DNA of 6,016 bases, taken from Thermoplasmata archaeon. GTDB taxonomy: Archaea; Thermoplasmatota; Thermoplasmata; Thermoplasmatales; Thermoplasmataceae. Both the position numbers and the translations under genes were made by a program. This document shows, one piece after another, positions 1-5,947 of this stretch (position 1 is its first letter; each line of letters opens with the position of its first letter). The DNA is taken from the NCBI GenBank assembly GCA_021797525.1, contig JAJZZQ010000049.1, positions 1 through 6,016 on the forward strand. The letters are read 5' to 3'. The notes under the pieces were generated by a model, which was given only the letters and a program-made list of their open reading frames with translations, made no database searches and was not told the DNA's origin.

Positions 1-59
1 TTCCTTGTCTGTATGGAAGACAGCTCCATATTTCCACTCTGTATATAAATAATCTGCAT
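1..59 (-). CDS. Start of an unidentified gene, cut by the left window edge
   Basis: An ATG at 59-57 is preceded by a perfect GGAGGT (70-65) with 5 bases between, the same spacing seen at the S66 gene just upstream. The frame stays open to the window edge and reads MQIIYIQSGNMELSSIQTR. That is too short to assign a family. The gene begins 34 bases after the S66 stop, so it would be the next member of the same operon. One caution: the frame continuing directly from the S66 stop codon is also open to the edge and reads like protein, but it has no start codon. The Shine-Dalgarno match is the reason for preferring the frame given here. No function is proposed. Confidence 0.5.
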   Translation of the reverse strand, partial: MQIIYIQSGNMELSSIQTR

Positions 60-64
60 CGAAT

Positions 65-70
65 ACCTCC
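65..70 (-). promoter_or_regulatory. Perfect Shine-Dalgarno site
   Basis: GGAGGT on the minus strand, ending 5 bases before the ATG at 59-57. It is an exact complement of the CCUCC core found at the 3' end of archaeal 16S rRNA. It decides the start of the partial left-edge gene and is the strongest ribosome binding site in the window. Confidence 0.6.
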
Positions 71-93
71 GGCTTAACACTGCCGTAGAGGAG

Positions 94-1065
94 TCAGTCA
101 ACAATGTTGTCCATTAGCTCAATATACGGTTCTTCTGTGGAAAGAGATATTCGGCTGTTCATTGGAATGAGCATCTGGCTATCCACATTATGCCCGAAAG
201 GAAGGCCATAAACAGATGGTTTCTGCATTTCGTTGATGTACATCTGCACTATATCCTCAATATATGGCATGGGCTCTTCTGCTTCGGCGATCTGTTTGAA
301 ATCTCCAAAGGCAAATCCCGAAAAACTTTCAAGAATTCCTGAAAGTTTCATCACCGAAAAGTATCTGTCCAGATCTCCTGACGTTATTCCAGTATCCTCA
401 ATGAAGAATATTTTACCAGCACTGGAAGGGAGATAATTTGTTCCGATAAGTGAAGAATATACCGAGATGTTTGTGCCAGTAGTTTTACCCTCAACCTTTC
501 CTCTGAAAATATACTTGACCACATTGTCAATGAACTGTGTCAGATCTGTTGAGCTACCTGAAAGAACATCTATGTATTTCTTGAATGTGGCCTTGCTGTA
601 CTCTTCAGGGTCTGATGCCGGCATTGGGCCGTGAAATGTCACAAGACCGGAGAGTTTGTTGAATGCCATGTGAAGAGCAGTAATATCACTATAGCCGACG
701 AATATCTTGGGATTCTCTCTGATCCGATCATAATCCAGCATAGGCAGTATATGTATGGATCCATAACCTCCTCTTGCGCAGAATATTGCATTTACGGAAT
801 CATCAGTGAATGCATCCATAAGTTCAGCTGCCCTTTCTGCAGTTGGTGCTGCAAGTGAATTTCTCTGGACCAGCTTCCTTATGTTCTTCCCAAGTGATAT
901 ACGGTAGCCAAGCTTTGTCAGCCTGGTTACACTCCTCGACAGTGCCCTCATATCCGGCGCACTGGCCGGGGCTATTATCCTTATCTCATCACCGGGCTTC
1001 AATGACGGAGGCTTTACTGTCTCCTTAATCTCTCTGTAATTCTCCCCTGCGTTTCCGCTGTACAT
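94..1065 (-). CDS. S66 family LD-carboxypeptidase / MccF-type serine peptidase
   Basis: Likely a cytoplasmic serine carboxypeptidase of MEROPS family S66. Known members either remove the terminal D-amino acid from murein tetrapeptides (LdcA) or cleave the amide bond of microcin C-type peptide-nucleotides (MccF). Visible in the 323-residue product: the N-terminal strand LKPGDEIRIIAPAS; RGGYG at about 98-102; the nucleophile-elbow sequence GYSDIT with Ser126; TFHGPM with His145; FIEDTG with Glu223; and PFGHN with His292. Ser126, Glu223 and His292 match the family's Ser-Glu-His triad. Length is normal for the family, and there is no signal peptide. ATG occurs at both 1074 and 1065. I chose 1065 because GAGATGA lies 5 bases upstream of it, whereas the 1074 ATG has no properly spaced site. 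The start overlaps the end of the M20 gene by 41 bases, which suggests translational coupling. Family assignment is firm. The substrate is unknown, since a Thermoplasmata host would have no murein. Confidence 0.93.
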   Translation of the reverse strand: MYSGNAGENYREIKETVKPPSLKPGDEIRIIAPASAPDMRALSRSVTRLTKLGYRISLGKNIRKLVQRNSLAAPTAERAAELMDAFTDDSVNAIFCARGGYGSIHILPMLDYDRIRENPKIFVGYSDITALHMAFNKLSGLVTFHGPMPASDPEEYSKATFKKYIDVLSGSSTDLTQFIDNVVKYIFRGKVEGKTTGTNISVYSSLIGTNYLPSSAGKIFFIEDTGITSGDLDRYFSVMKLSGILESFSGFAFGDFKQIAEAEEPMPYIEDIVQMYINEMQKPSVYGLPFGHNVDSQMLIPMNSRISLSTEEPYIELMDNIVD

Positions 1066-2212
1066 TGAACTCATCTCTGATATCTGGGATATGCTTTGAT
1101 GCGTTTAAAGCTGACATAACAGTTGCAAGGATGGCAGTCTTCAGGTTTTCGGCATTTTTTTCCGGTTCTGCAGCAAGCCTGAATTCTTCAGTATGGCCCG
1201 ATATTCCTCTGTAGCCAACTGGCATATCAAGATGCCCTGTTGGTGCAACCCATGATATGTTTGCCTCGTCAGTGCTTCCCGACGGGATATATTCAGATGA
1301 ATGTGTATTGTAAGGGTTTATTCCCATCTTTAGGAGTTCATCACTGATAATTGAATCCAGCTTCATATTTGGCAGATAATCCCTGTAAAGGGGAGTTATT
1401 TTCCTGCAGGTGAGGGTAGCCCCATAGGACTCCGCTATAGACCTGGCACTTTTCTCAACTTTCTCTGCAAAAATTTCAACGAACCCAGATGAGGTGGAAC
1501 GGATCTCAACCTGCAATACCGCTCTTTCCGGAACCACATTGGTCGCTTTTCCGCCCTCGGTCATAATCATTCCGACAACAAGGTGTTTGTCATTTTTTGC
1601 CCAGCCCCGCAGGCTATTTATTGCCACATAGGTTGAAACGGCGGCATCCAGTGCATTTATACCTTGCTCAGGGGAATCTGCTCCGTGTGCTTCTCTCCCT
1701 GTAAATACTAATTCCAGGGTCAGATCAGCCAGTGCACCTGAACCCACTCCCCAGCGGTCGTCTGGATGAAATCCGAAGTACATGTCAACTCCTCCAGCAA
1801 ATCCTTTTTCTGCAATTATCGCCTTGCTTCCGGCATACTCACCAATTCCCTCTTCTGATGGGGTTCCCAGAACAGTAACGGAAACATTATCAGATATTCT
1901 TGAAAGCAGGGCTGCACTACCTACTGCCCATGCTGAAATGAGGTTATGCCCACATGAATGTCCGTTTGGAAGCGCATCATATTCTGCAAGAAATCCTATG
2001 GAGGGGCCGCCTCTATTTACAGTTGCCCTGAATGCAGTTTTCATACCTGCATAGGGCTTTTCAACAGAGAACCCTTCTTTCTTCAGGAAATCTGAAAGCA
2101 ACTGTGATGACTTGACCTCATTGCTCCCCAGCTCTGCAAGATTGTAAATTCTGCTGGAAATGTCCAGTATTTCCGGCATTAATTTCTTTATTTCAGTGTC
2201 CGCCTCTGGCAT
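1025..2212 (-). CDS. M20 family metallo-amidohydrolase (AbgB / PM20D2-like)
   Basis: A 395-residue metal-dependent amidohydrolase of peptidase family M20, subfamily D. Characterised relatives hydrolyse p-aminobenzoyl-glutamate (AbgB), N-acyl amino acids, or unusual dipeptides such as beta-alanyl-lysine (PM20D2). Metal-site signatures are present: GHSCGHN at 84-90 (His85, Cys87, His89), GTPSEEG at 116-122 with the Glu120/Glu121 pair, FHP with His149, and a C-terminal GHTEEF with His340. The inserted dimerisation domain is marked by GREAHGADSPEQGINALDA (about 172-190). SGSTDEANISWVAP near 311-324 also fits the family. The GTPSEEG form and HSCGHN point to the AbgB/PM20D2 branch rather than bacterial ArgE or carnosinase types. 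There is no signal peptide, so it is probably cytoplasmic. An A/T box centred 27 bases upstream of the ATG suggests a leaderless transcript. The last 14 or so residues, which overlap the S66 gene, form a charged tail outside the domain. Confidence 0.92.
   Translation of the reverse strand: MPEADTEIKKLMPEILDISSRIYNLAELGSNEVKSSQLLSDFLKKEGFSVEKPYAGMKTAFRATVNRGGPSIGFLAEYDALPNGHSCGHNLISAWAVGSAALLSRISDNVSVTVLGTPSEEGIGEYAGSKAIIAEKGFAGGVDMYFGFHPDDRWGVGSGALADLTLELVFTGREAHGADSPEQGINALDAAVSTYVAINSLRGWAKNDKHLVVGMIMTEGGKATNVVPERAVLQVEIRSTSSGFVEIFAEKVEKSARSIAESYGATLTCRKITPLYRDYLPNMKLDSIISDELLKMGINPYNTHSSEYIPSGSTDEANISWVAPTGHLDMPVGYRGISGHTEEFRLAAEPEKNAENLKTAILATVMSALNASKHIPDIRDEFNVQRKRRGELQRD
1071..1077 (-). 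promoter_or_regulatory. Shine-Dalgarno-like site that selects the S66 gene start
   Basis: GAGATGA on the minus strand matches the archaeal GAGGTGA consensus at 6 of 7 bases and sits 5 bases before the ATG at 1065-1063. It lies inside the last codons of the M20 gene and contains the alternative upstream ATG (1074-1072). This favours the downstream Met as the true start. Confidence 0.4.
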
Positions 2213-2234
2213 GCAATAGTAATCCCACTGACCG

Positions 2235-2245
2235 TAATTATTTAT
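2235..2245 (-). promoter_or_regulatory. Candidate TATA box for the M20 gene (leaderless)
   Basis: ATAAATAATTA on the minus strand, in the 101-base gap upstream of the M20 gene and centred about 27-28 bases before its ATG. In archaea transcription starts some 25 bases downstream of the TATA centre, which would place it on or next to the start codon. The preceding GG is compatible with a purine-containing BRE. No Shine-Dalgarno motif lies before this ATG, which agrees with leaderless initiation. It suggests that the M20-S66 pair has its own promoter. Confidence 0.5.
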
Positions 2246-2313
2246 CCATCACTATGCGATATCAAGGTTTATGACTGTATATCGAAGATCTCCAGTCACA
2301 GATTTGGCTTATT

Positions 2314-3132
2314 TCAGAACAGGCCATCCAGAATGTTTACTGTCCATGGCAGGACATTGCGGATAAAACTTGGGCCATGATGGGCAAAGAAGTCCAGTTT
2401 CCCCGGGGTCTTGAATAGATGCCCTTCACGCATGGCAGTGATCCCATCCCAACCTCTTTTCTTCATCATTTCCTTAATCATATAATCCTCAACAGATTGG
2501 TACATTTTCGGTTCGTATATTATCAGTTCAGGATCAAACTCTTTCACAAGTTCAAAATCAGGCTCAATCCACTCCTTCTTCCTGCCCGAGTATGGGGTGA
2601 TTACGCCAAGTATCTCAAGTGAGTCCGTAATGTATGATTCTGAACCAAAGGTTACCGGTCCACCCAGGTCGATTTCATAGTATCCCCTTATGCGGGTATG
2701 TCTCCTGAGGCCAGATATTATTTTTAGAAGCTCAAATTCCATCAGTCTTGCATCATCTGAGCGGTTTACTACAACTCCGACCTTTGAAACCAGATCAACT
2801 ATCCCAGCAACGGAGGATGGCAGCTCGAAATTAAAAACAGTAAACTCCTTTTTCAACCTGGAACTGAATTTGCTCTGGAATCCGGAAATTGTCATGATCA
2901 GATCTGGTTCAAGTTCTCTCAGAACCTCCATTCTTGCGGAGCCGTAACTTCCAACTTTTCTAATCGCCGAGGTTTCCTTAGGCCTGGCGCAGAATGCAGA
3001 AATTCCGACCAGGTTATTACCCAGGCCAAGTTCAAATAGGATTTCAGTAATCGAGGGGCTGAAACTGATGATTCTATCCGGATTGTCGGGGACGTAAACT
3101 TCATCACCGGTGAAGTCTATCATTTTATCCAT
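2314..3132 (-). CDS. BtuF-like helical-backbone metal receptor domain protein, no signal peptide
   Basis: A 272-residue protein with the periplasmic-binding-protein fold of the BtuF/FhuD group (COG0614, PF01497), whose members bind cobalamin, siderophores or haem. The N-lobe begins at RIISFSPSITEILFELGLG (20-38), the hallmark of BtuF-type proteins, followed by LVGISAFCARP with Cys48 and by LEPDLIM. The C-lobe shows YYEIDLGGPVTFGSESYI (151-168), then WIEPDFELVKEFDPELII (188-205). The domain starts within about 20 residues of the N-terminus, leaving no room for a signal peptide, lipobox or membrane anchor. No BtuC or BtuD partner lies in the window. It may therefore be a cytoplasmic ligand-binding protein rather than an importer subunit. 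The gene starts 28 bases after the MFS stop without a Shine-Dalgarno site. An A/T box centred near -27 overlaps that stop codon. An alternative ATG at 3123 would shorten the protein by three residues. The ligand is unknown. Confidence 0.88.
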   Translation of the reverse strand: MDKMIDFTGDEVYVPDNPDRIISFSPSITEILFELGLGNNLVGISAFCARPKETSAIRKVGSYGSARMEVLRELEPDLIMTISGFQSKFSSRLKKEFTVFNFELPSSVAGIVDLVSKVGVVVNRSDDARLMEFELLKIISGLRRHTRIRGYYEIDLGGPVTFGSESYITDSLEILGVITPYSGRKKEWIEPDFELVKEFDPELIIYEPKMYQSVEDYMIKEMMKKRGWDGITAMREGHLFKTPGKLDFFAHHGPSFIRNVLPWTVNILDGLF

Positions 3133-3154
3133 GATAGGGTAAACAACAGGAGCC

Positions 3155-3164
3155 TTAAAATTAT
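3155..3164 (-). promoter_or_regulatory. Candidate TATA box for the BtuF-like gene
   Basis: ATAATTTTAA on the minus strand, overlapping the MFS stop codon and centred about 27 bases before the ATG at 3132. The geometry matches the A/T boxes ahead of the MFS and M20 genes, and there is no Shine-Dalgarno motif before this start. It could give a separate leaderless transcript within the MFS-BtuF gene pair. A/T-rich sequence at a gene junction is common, so this is weaker than the other two. Confidence 0.3.
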
Positions 3165-4399
3165 GAGGGCTTAGCTCCGTCTGCTGCCATTTTGGCTCTG
3201 GATGGAAGCAAAGGAAGGAAGAAAAGGGATGCGACTGCGAATATCATCATAAGATCTATTGAAATCTTTACGTTTGTTATAACTACCAGCCCAGTTATAA
3301 CAGCTGCACCAACTGCTCCCCCTACTGTCTGACCTATTCCCCAGACAAGTCCGTTGGATTTTCCCAGAACGGATGGTGGAACAATCTGCCCCACGTATCC
3401 CAGGAATACAGGAAATCCACTATAGGCACCAAATGCATAACAGAAATAGAAAATTGTTGTTAAAATGTAATTTCCTGTTATTAATATGAACAGCCCGAAG
3501 AATATTGTCGATATGACGAACGAAACAATAACTGAGTAGCGGCCACCTTTTAATGAAGTTAGCCTTCCAAACAGAGGTTGTCCAAAAACTGGTGAAATCA
3601 GGCCAAGAGTAACTATGTAAGACATTATGGTTTTGCTGCTGAACTCATCGGTAAGATATGTGGGGATAAAAGTTGTGGTACCCATGAGAAAAAGAGATCT
3701 GATGAAAACAGCAGCTGTGAGAATATAGAGAACAGTCATGTATTTGCTGGAGGAACCTTCTGGAATTTCCTCACTCTGTTTCTGGCTCTTCTTTCTCTGC
3801 TCTTGTGAAGCCCCTCTCCATGTGAACTTCCTGAAGCCGCTCAAGCCGGCAAATATTGCGAATGATGCTATAAGGATATAAGCAGCATATACTATCATTC
3901 CTGTGAAATCGCCAAATGTTGCAAGTAGAAACACAATTATTGTGGGTATCAGCGCCCTTCCCAGGCTCCCCATTGAACCATTCAGTCCCATTGCAGGCGG
4001 AGCATTTCTTCCATAACTTCTTGAAATTATTGCTGCACCCAGCGGGTGATAGAATGCCTGTCCAATACCAAGAAAGACAGTGGCTAGAGTAAGCAGCGGG
4101 GTTAGTTCACTCTTGAATAGGAATGGCAATCCATAAAGGATTACTGAAATTCCAAGAATGAAAATTCCCAGCGCCATCATCACAGAATGATTGTTCTTCC
4201 TGTCTGCATATGAAGCGACCGGAGTACTAAGGAATCCGGAAATCAGATTGAATATAATTACCATGGAGCCAAGGAGAAGATAGTTTGCGCCCGGAAATGC
4301 CTCGTAATAGGTAATGAGAACTGGATAAAAGTAACTTGTGCTGTCATTGGTGAAATGACCTAAGGATGTAAAAGTGAGATTTAACCGCTTTTCCTGCAT
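3161..4399 (-). CDS. Major facilitator superfamily transporter, Fsr-like
   Basis: A 412-residue inner-membrane carrier of the major facilitator superfamily with about 12 predicted hydrophobic segments in two halves, joined by a hydrophilic, Lys/Glu/Ser-rich loop at about 190-220. The opening LGHFTNDSTSYFYPVLI and the segment GIGQAFYHPLGAAII (111-125) resemble the fosmidomycin-resistance (Fsr) branch, where the equivalent sequence contains FHP after GIG. A degenerate MFS motif A appears as ASYADRKNNHSVM after the second helix. The second half has FGQPLFGRL near 272-280, a motif A-like loop. Drug or metabolite efflux by proton antiport would fit this branch, but sequence alone cannot give substrate or direction. 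An A/T box 28 bases upstream suggests a leaderless mRNA. The BtuF-like gene follows after 28 bases. Confidence 0.88.
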   Translation of the reverse strand: MQEKRLNLTFTSLGHFTNDSTSYFYPVLITYYEAFPGANYLLLGSMVIIFNLISGFLSTPVASYADRKNNHSVMMALGIFILGISVILYGLPFLFKSELTPLLTLATVFLGIGQAFYHPLGAAIISRSYGRNAPPAMGLNGSMGSLGRALIPTIIVFLLATFGDFTGMIVYAAYILIASFAIFAGLSGFRKFTWRGASQEQRKKSQKQSEEIPEGSSSKYMTVLYILTAAVFIRSLFLMGTTTFIPTYLTDEFSSKTIMSYIVTLGLISPVFGQPLFGRLTSLKGGRYSVIVSFVISTIFFGLFILITGNYILTTIFYFCYAFGAYSGFPVFLGYVGQIVPPSVLGKSNGLVWGIGQTVGGAVGAAVITGLVVITNVKISIDLMMIFAVASLFFLPLLPSRAKMAADGAKPS

Positions 4400-4422
4400 G
4401 CTACGGGATTATTGCAAATCTC

Positions 4423-4433
4423 TATTTATTTGC
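4423..4433 (-). promoter_or_regulatory. Candidate BRE/TATA box for the MFS gene (leaderless)
   Basis: GCAAATAAATA on the minus strand. The A/T part is centred 28 bases before the ATG at 4399, and the GCAAAT portion fits a BRE of the RNWAAW type. This geometry would start transcription at or beside the start codon. No Shine-Dalgarno motif is present before the ATG. A second candidate, TTTAAATA at 4456-4463, would instead give a leader of about 35 bases. Confidence 0.5.
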
Positions 4434-4455
4434 TCTTATCCTTTATGATAAATTG

Positions 4456-4463
4456 TATTTAAA
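4456..4463 (-). promoter_or_regulatory. Alternative TATA box for the MFS gene
   Basis: TTTAAATA on the minus strand, closer to the textbook archaeal TATA sequence than the box at 4423-4431, but 60 bases from the ATG. It directly follows a T5 run (4461-4465) that may belong to a terminator of the upstream gene. If used, it would produce a short leader with no recognisable ribosome binding site. Confidence 0.25.
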
Positions 4464-4520
4464 AAGGTCTTAACAACATATCATAGTTACCCTGCCGTTA
4501 ATTTCTTTTTAAAATAAAGC
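4461..4520 (-). terminator. Possible T-rich archaeal terminator of the oxidoreductase gene
   Basis: Downstream of the oxidoreductase stop, the minus strand has CTTTATTTTAAAAAG (about 4506-4520) and then CCTTTTTAAAT (4457-4467). Archaeal intrinsic termination relies on U-runs without needing a hairpin. These are the only T-tracts in the gap, but they are short and interrupted. Confidence 0.25.
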
Positions 4521-4565
4521 ATCGATAAGATATTGCTGAACATTAACCAATGAGGCATGTTGCAA

Positions 4566-5903
4566 TTAGACAGGCAGTTCAATGCCTGAAGCCAGTACTT
4601 CCCAGTTTTCAGGTTTCAATTTCTTAACCTCCCCGCTTTTCAGATGTACATAGCCCTCCTTAAGGATTTTCTTAATAATGGAAAATGCGACATAGGGTGA
4701 CCCTGTAGCCCCTGGAGAGTTGTAATTCACCATGTGCATCGAATGATCAGTTCTGAACTCCAGAGCTTCGGGGACAAATCCTCCTGAATCGACAACAGAG
4801 CCACGGATCCCACCCAAACCTCTTTTTCCTATATATGAACTGGAGAGTGATGGAATATATCTCCTCAGTCTGGCTGCCATGGCAAATTTGCTTCTGGAGC
4901 TTTCCCATTCAGTTTCTAGCATTCTTATAAATTCAGGATTAGACAGGAGTTTGATTTTGGAATTCATGTCCCCATTTTTCAGAGATTCCACCAGATTATG
5001 CGCATTCATTCCGCTTCCATAATATGCCCTGTCATGAAATATAAGTGAAGCATTTGGCCCAATCTCTCTTTTACCATTCCAGCGGTTTATGAAATGCGGA
5101 TCCAGAAAAGGGAAACCTGAATATCTTGGCACAGTGTAAAGGTTGAAAGAAAAGCCGGGTGAATATTCTTCACTTACACGCCAGTAATCGCCTCTGAACA
5201 GAAGCAGTCCGTAATTCAGGGCAAGACCCATGGAGTTAGCCAGTTTAAGTGATCCAGTTCCGGTAAGATTAAGGAAAAAGTCTGTTCTGAAAAGTTTAAC
5301 ACCATTTACAGTTCTACAGGTGAAAAGAATACCATCTGAGTCTTCTGCCACAGAGGTAATTGTATGATTTCCAAAGAATGTGACTCCTCCTTTCCTTGAA
5401 AGCTCTAGCAACTTTGAAGAAAAAGAACCGTAGTCTACCCCTGTATCCGTTCTGCTGAAGAATCCAGCAACAGCATTGATTTGAGGATACTGCCTTCTCA
5501 AATCGCTTCCTTCTAACACAGTGAATTCATCATCTTCCATGCCGTTTGTTTTTGCATACCTTGCATATTTTCTGATTGTCTTTTCCCCACTGGAGTCTGC
5601 TGCTACTTCAAGAGTTCCATTCTGGTTCCATGGCAGGGAAAATTCACTGGCAAAATCTTTCCACAGAGGGTATGACCTGGAAGAAGCCTCAGCAAAGAAA
5701 GGCTTTCTGGCAGGATCAATGTAAAATGGCCTATGAATCACTCCAGTGTTTCTTGAACTTGCATGCCTGGCCGCAGAATCTTCCCTGTCGAATATTCCTA
5801 TTCTCAGTCCCTGGAATCGGGACAGAAAGTAGGCTACCGAAGTTCCTAGAATTCCAGCACCCGCTATTGCAATATCCAGTTCTTTATCTGCTGTTTCAGG
5901 CAT
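4566..5903 (-). CDS. FAD-dependent oxidoreductase, L-2-hydroxyglutarate oxidase/dehydrogenase family
   Basis: A 445-residue flavoprotein of the DAO fold, closest in motif pattern to L-2-hydroxyglutarate oxidase (LhgO, COG0579), which oxidises L-2-hydroxyglutarate to 2-oxoglutarate. The FAD-binding Rossmann motif is AGAGILG (14-20), with an acidic residue, Asp39, ending the second strand. RHASSRNTGVIH (46-57) corresponds to the family's HNSGVIH-type segment. FRGDYWRV (236-243) matches the FRGEYY motif. VPRYSGFPFLDPHF (258-271), followed by GPNASL, matches the family's PFLGVHF...GPNA. GGIRGSVVDSGGFV (364-377) and NSPGATGSPYVAFSI (395-409) form the C-terminal FAD-binding part. The HNSG and FLGVHF positions are altered (RNTG, FLDPHF), so another 2-hydroxy acid substrate is possible. 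Length is near the usual 400-420 residues. It begins 44 bases after the preceding gene and lacks a strong ribosome binding site. Confidence 0.87.
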   Translation of the reverse strand: MPETADKELDIAIAGAGILGTSVAYFLSRFQGLRIGIFDREDSAARHASSRNTGVIHRPFYIDPARKPFFAEASSRSYPLWKDFASEFSLPWNQNGTLEVAADSSGEKTIRKYARYAKTNGMEDDEFTVLEGSDLRRQYPQINAVAGFFSRTDTGVDYGSFSSKLLELSRKGGVTFFGNHTITSVAEDSDGILFTCRTVNGVKLFRTDFFLNLTGTGSLKLANSMGLALNYGLLLFRGDYWRVSEEYSPGFSFNLYTVPRYSGFPFLDPHFINRWNGKREIGPNASLIFHDRAYYGSGMNAHNLVESLKNGDMNSKIKLLSNPEFIRMLETEWESSRSKFAMAARLRRYIPSLSSSYIGKRGLGGIRGSVVDSGGFVPEALEFRTDHSMHMVNYNSPGATGSPYVAFSIIKKILKEGYVHLKSGEVKKLKPENWEVLASGIELPV

Positions 5904-5947
5904 CGTGTTCCCAATTCATGTTTTCCTATTGGTGGGGAATTGATCAG

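Larger units (their letters stand above)
4400..4565. other. Intergenic region between the oxidoreductase and MFS genes
   Basis: The longest gap in the window, strongly A/T-rich. On the minus strand it carries two T-rich runs (near 4506-4520 and 4461-4465) that could end transcription of the oxidoreductase gene, then the A/T boxes expected for an MFS promoter. I found no tRNA-like fold, no convincing small ORF and no long inverted repeat. Confidence 0.5.

Noticed and set aside
233..1028. Several plus-strand open frames of 60-75 codons
   Set aside because: All are antisense to the S66 gene, which carries an intact catalytic triad. They lack ribosome binding sites and recognisable domains.
1782..2054. 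90-codon plus-strand open frame
   Set aside because: It lies wholly antisense to the M20 gene across its metal-site motifs. Its product looks like a mirror of that coding sequence, and no start signal supports it.
2919..3107. 62-codon minus-strand frame inside the BtuF-like gene
   Set aside because: It is out of frame with a well-supported domain protein that shows the family's N-lobe motif in the same bases.
4500..4565. Possible small RNA or hairpin in the MFS upstream gap
   Set aside because: Short self-complementary stretches such as ATCGAT are present, but there is no stem longer than about 6 bases and no conserved RNA motif.
5521..5724. 67-codon plus-strand open frame
   Set aside because: It is antisense to the conserved N-terminal half of the oxidoreductase and has no independent support.
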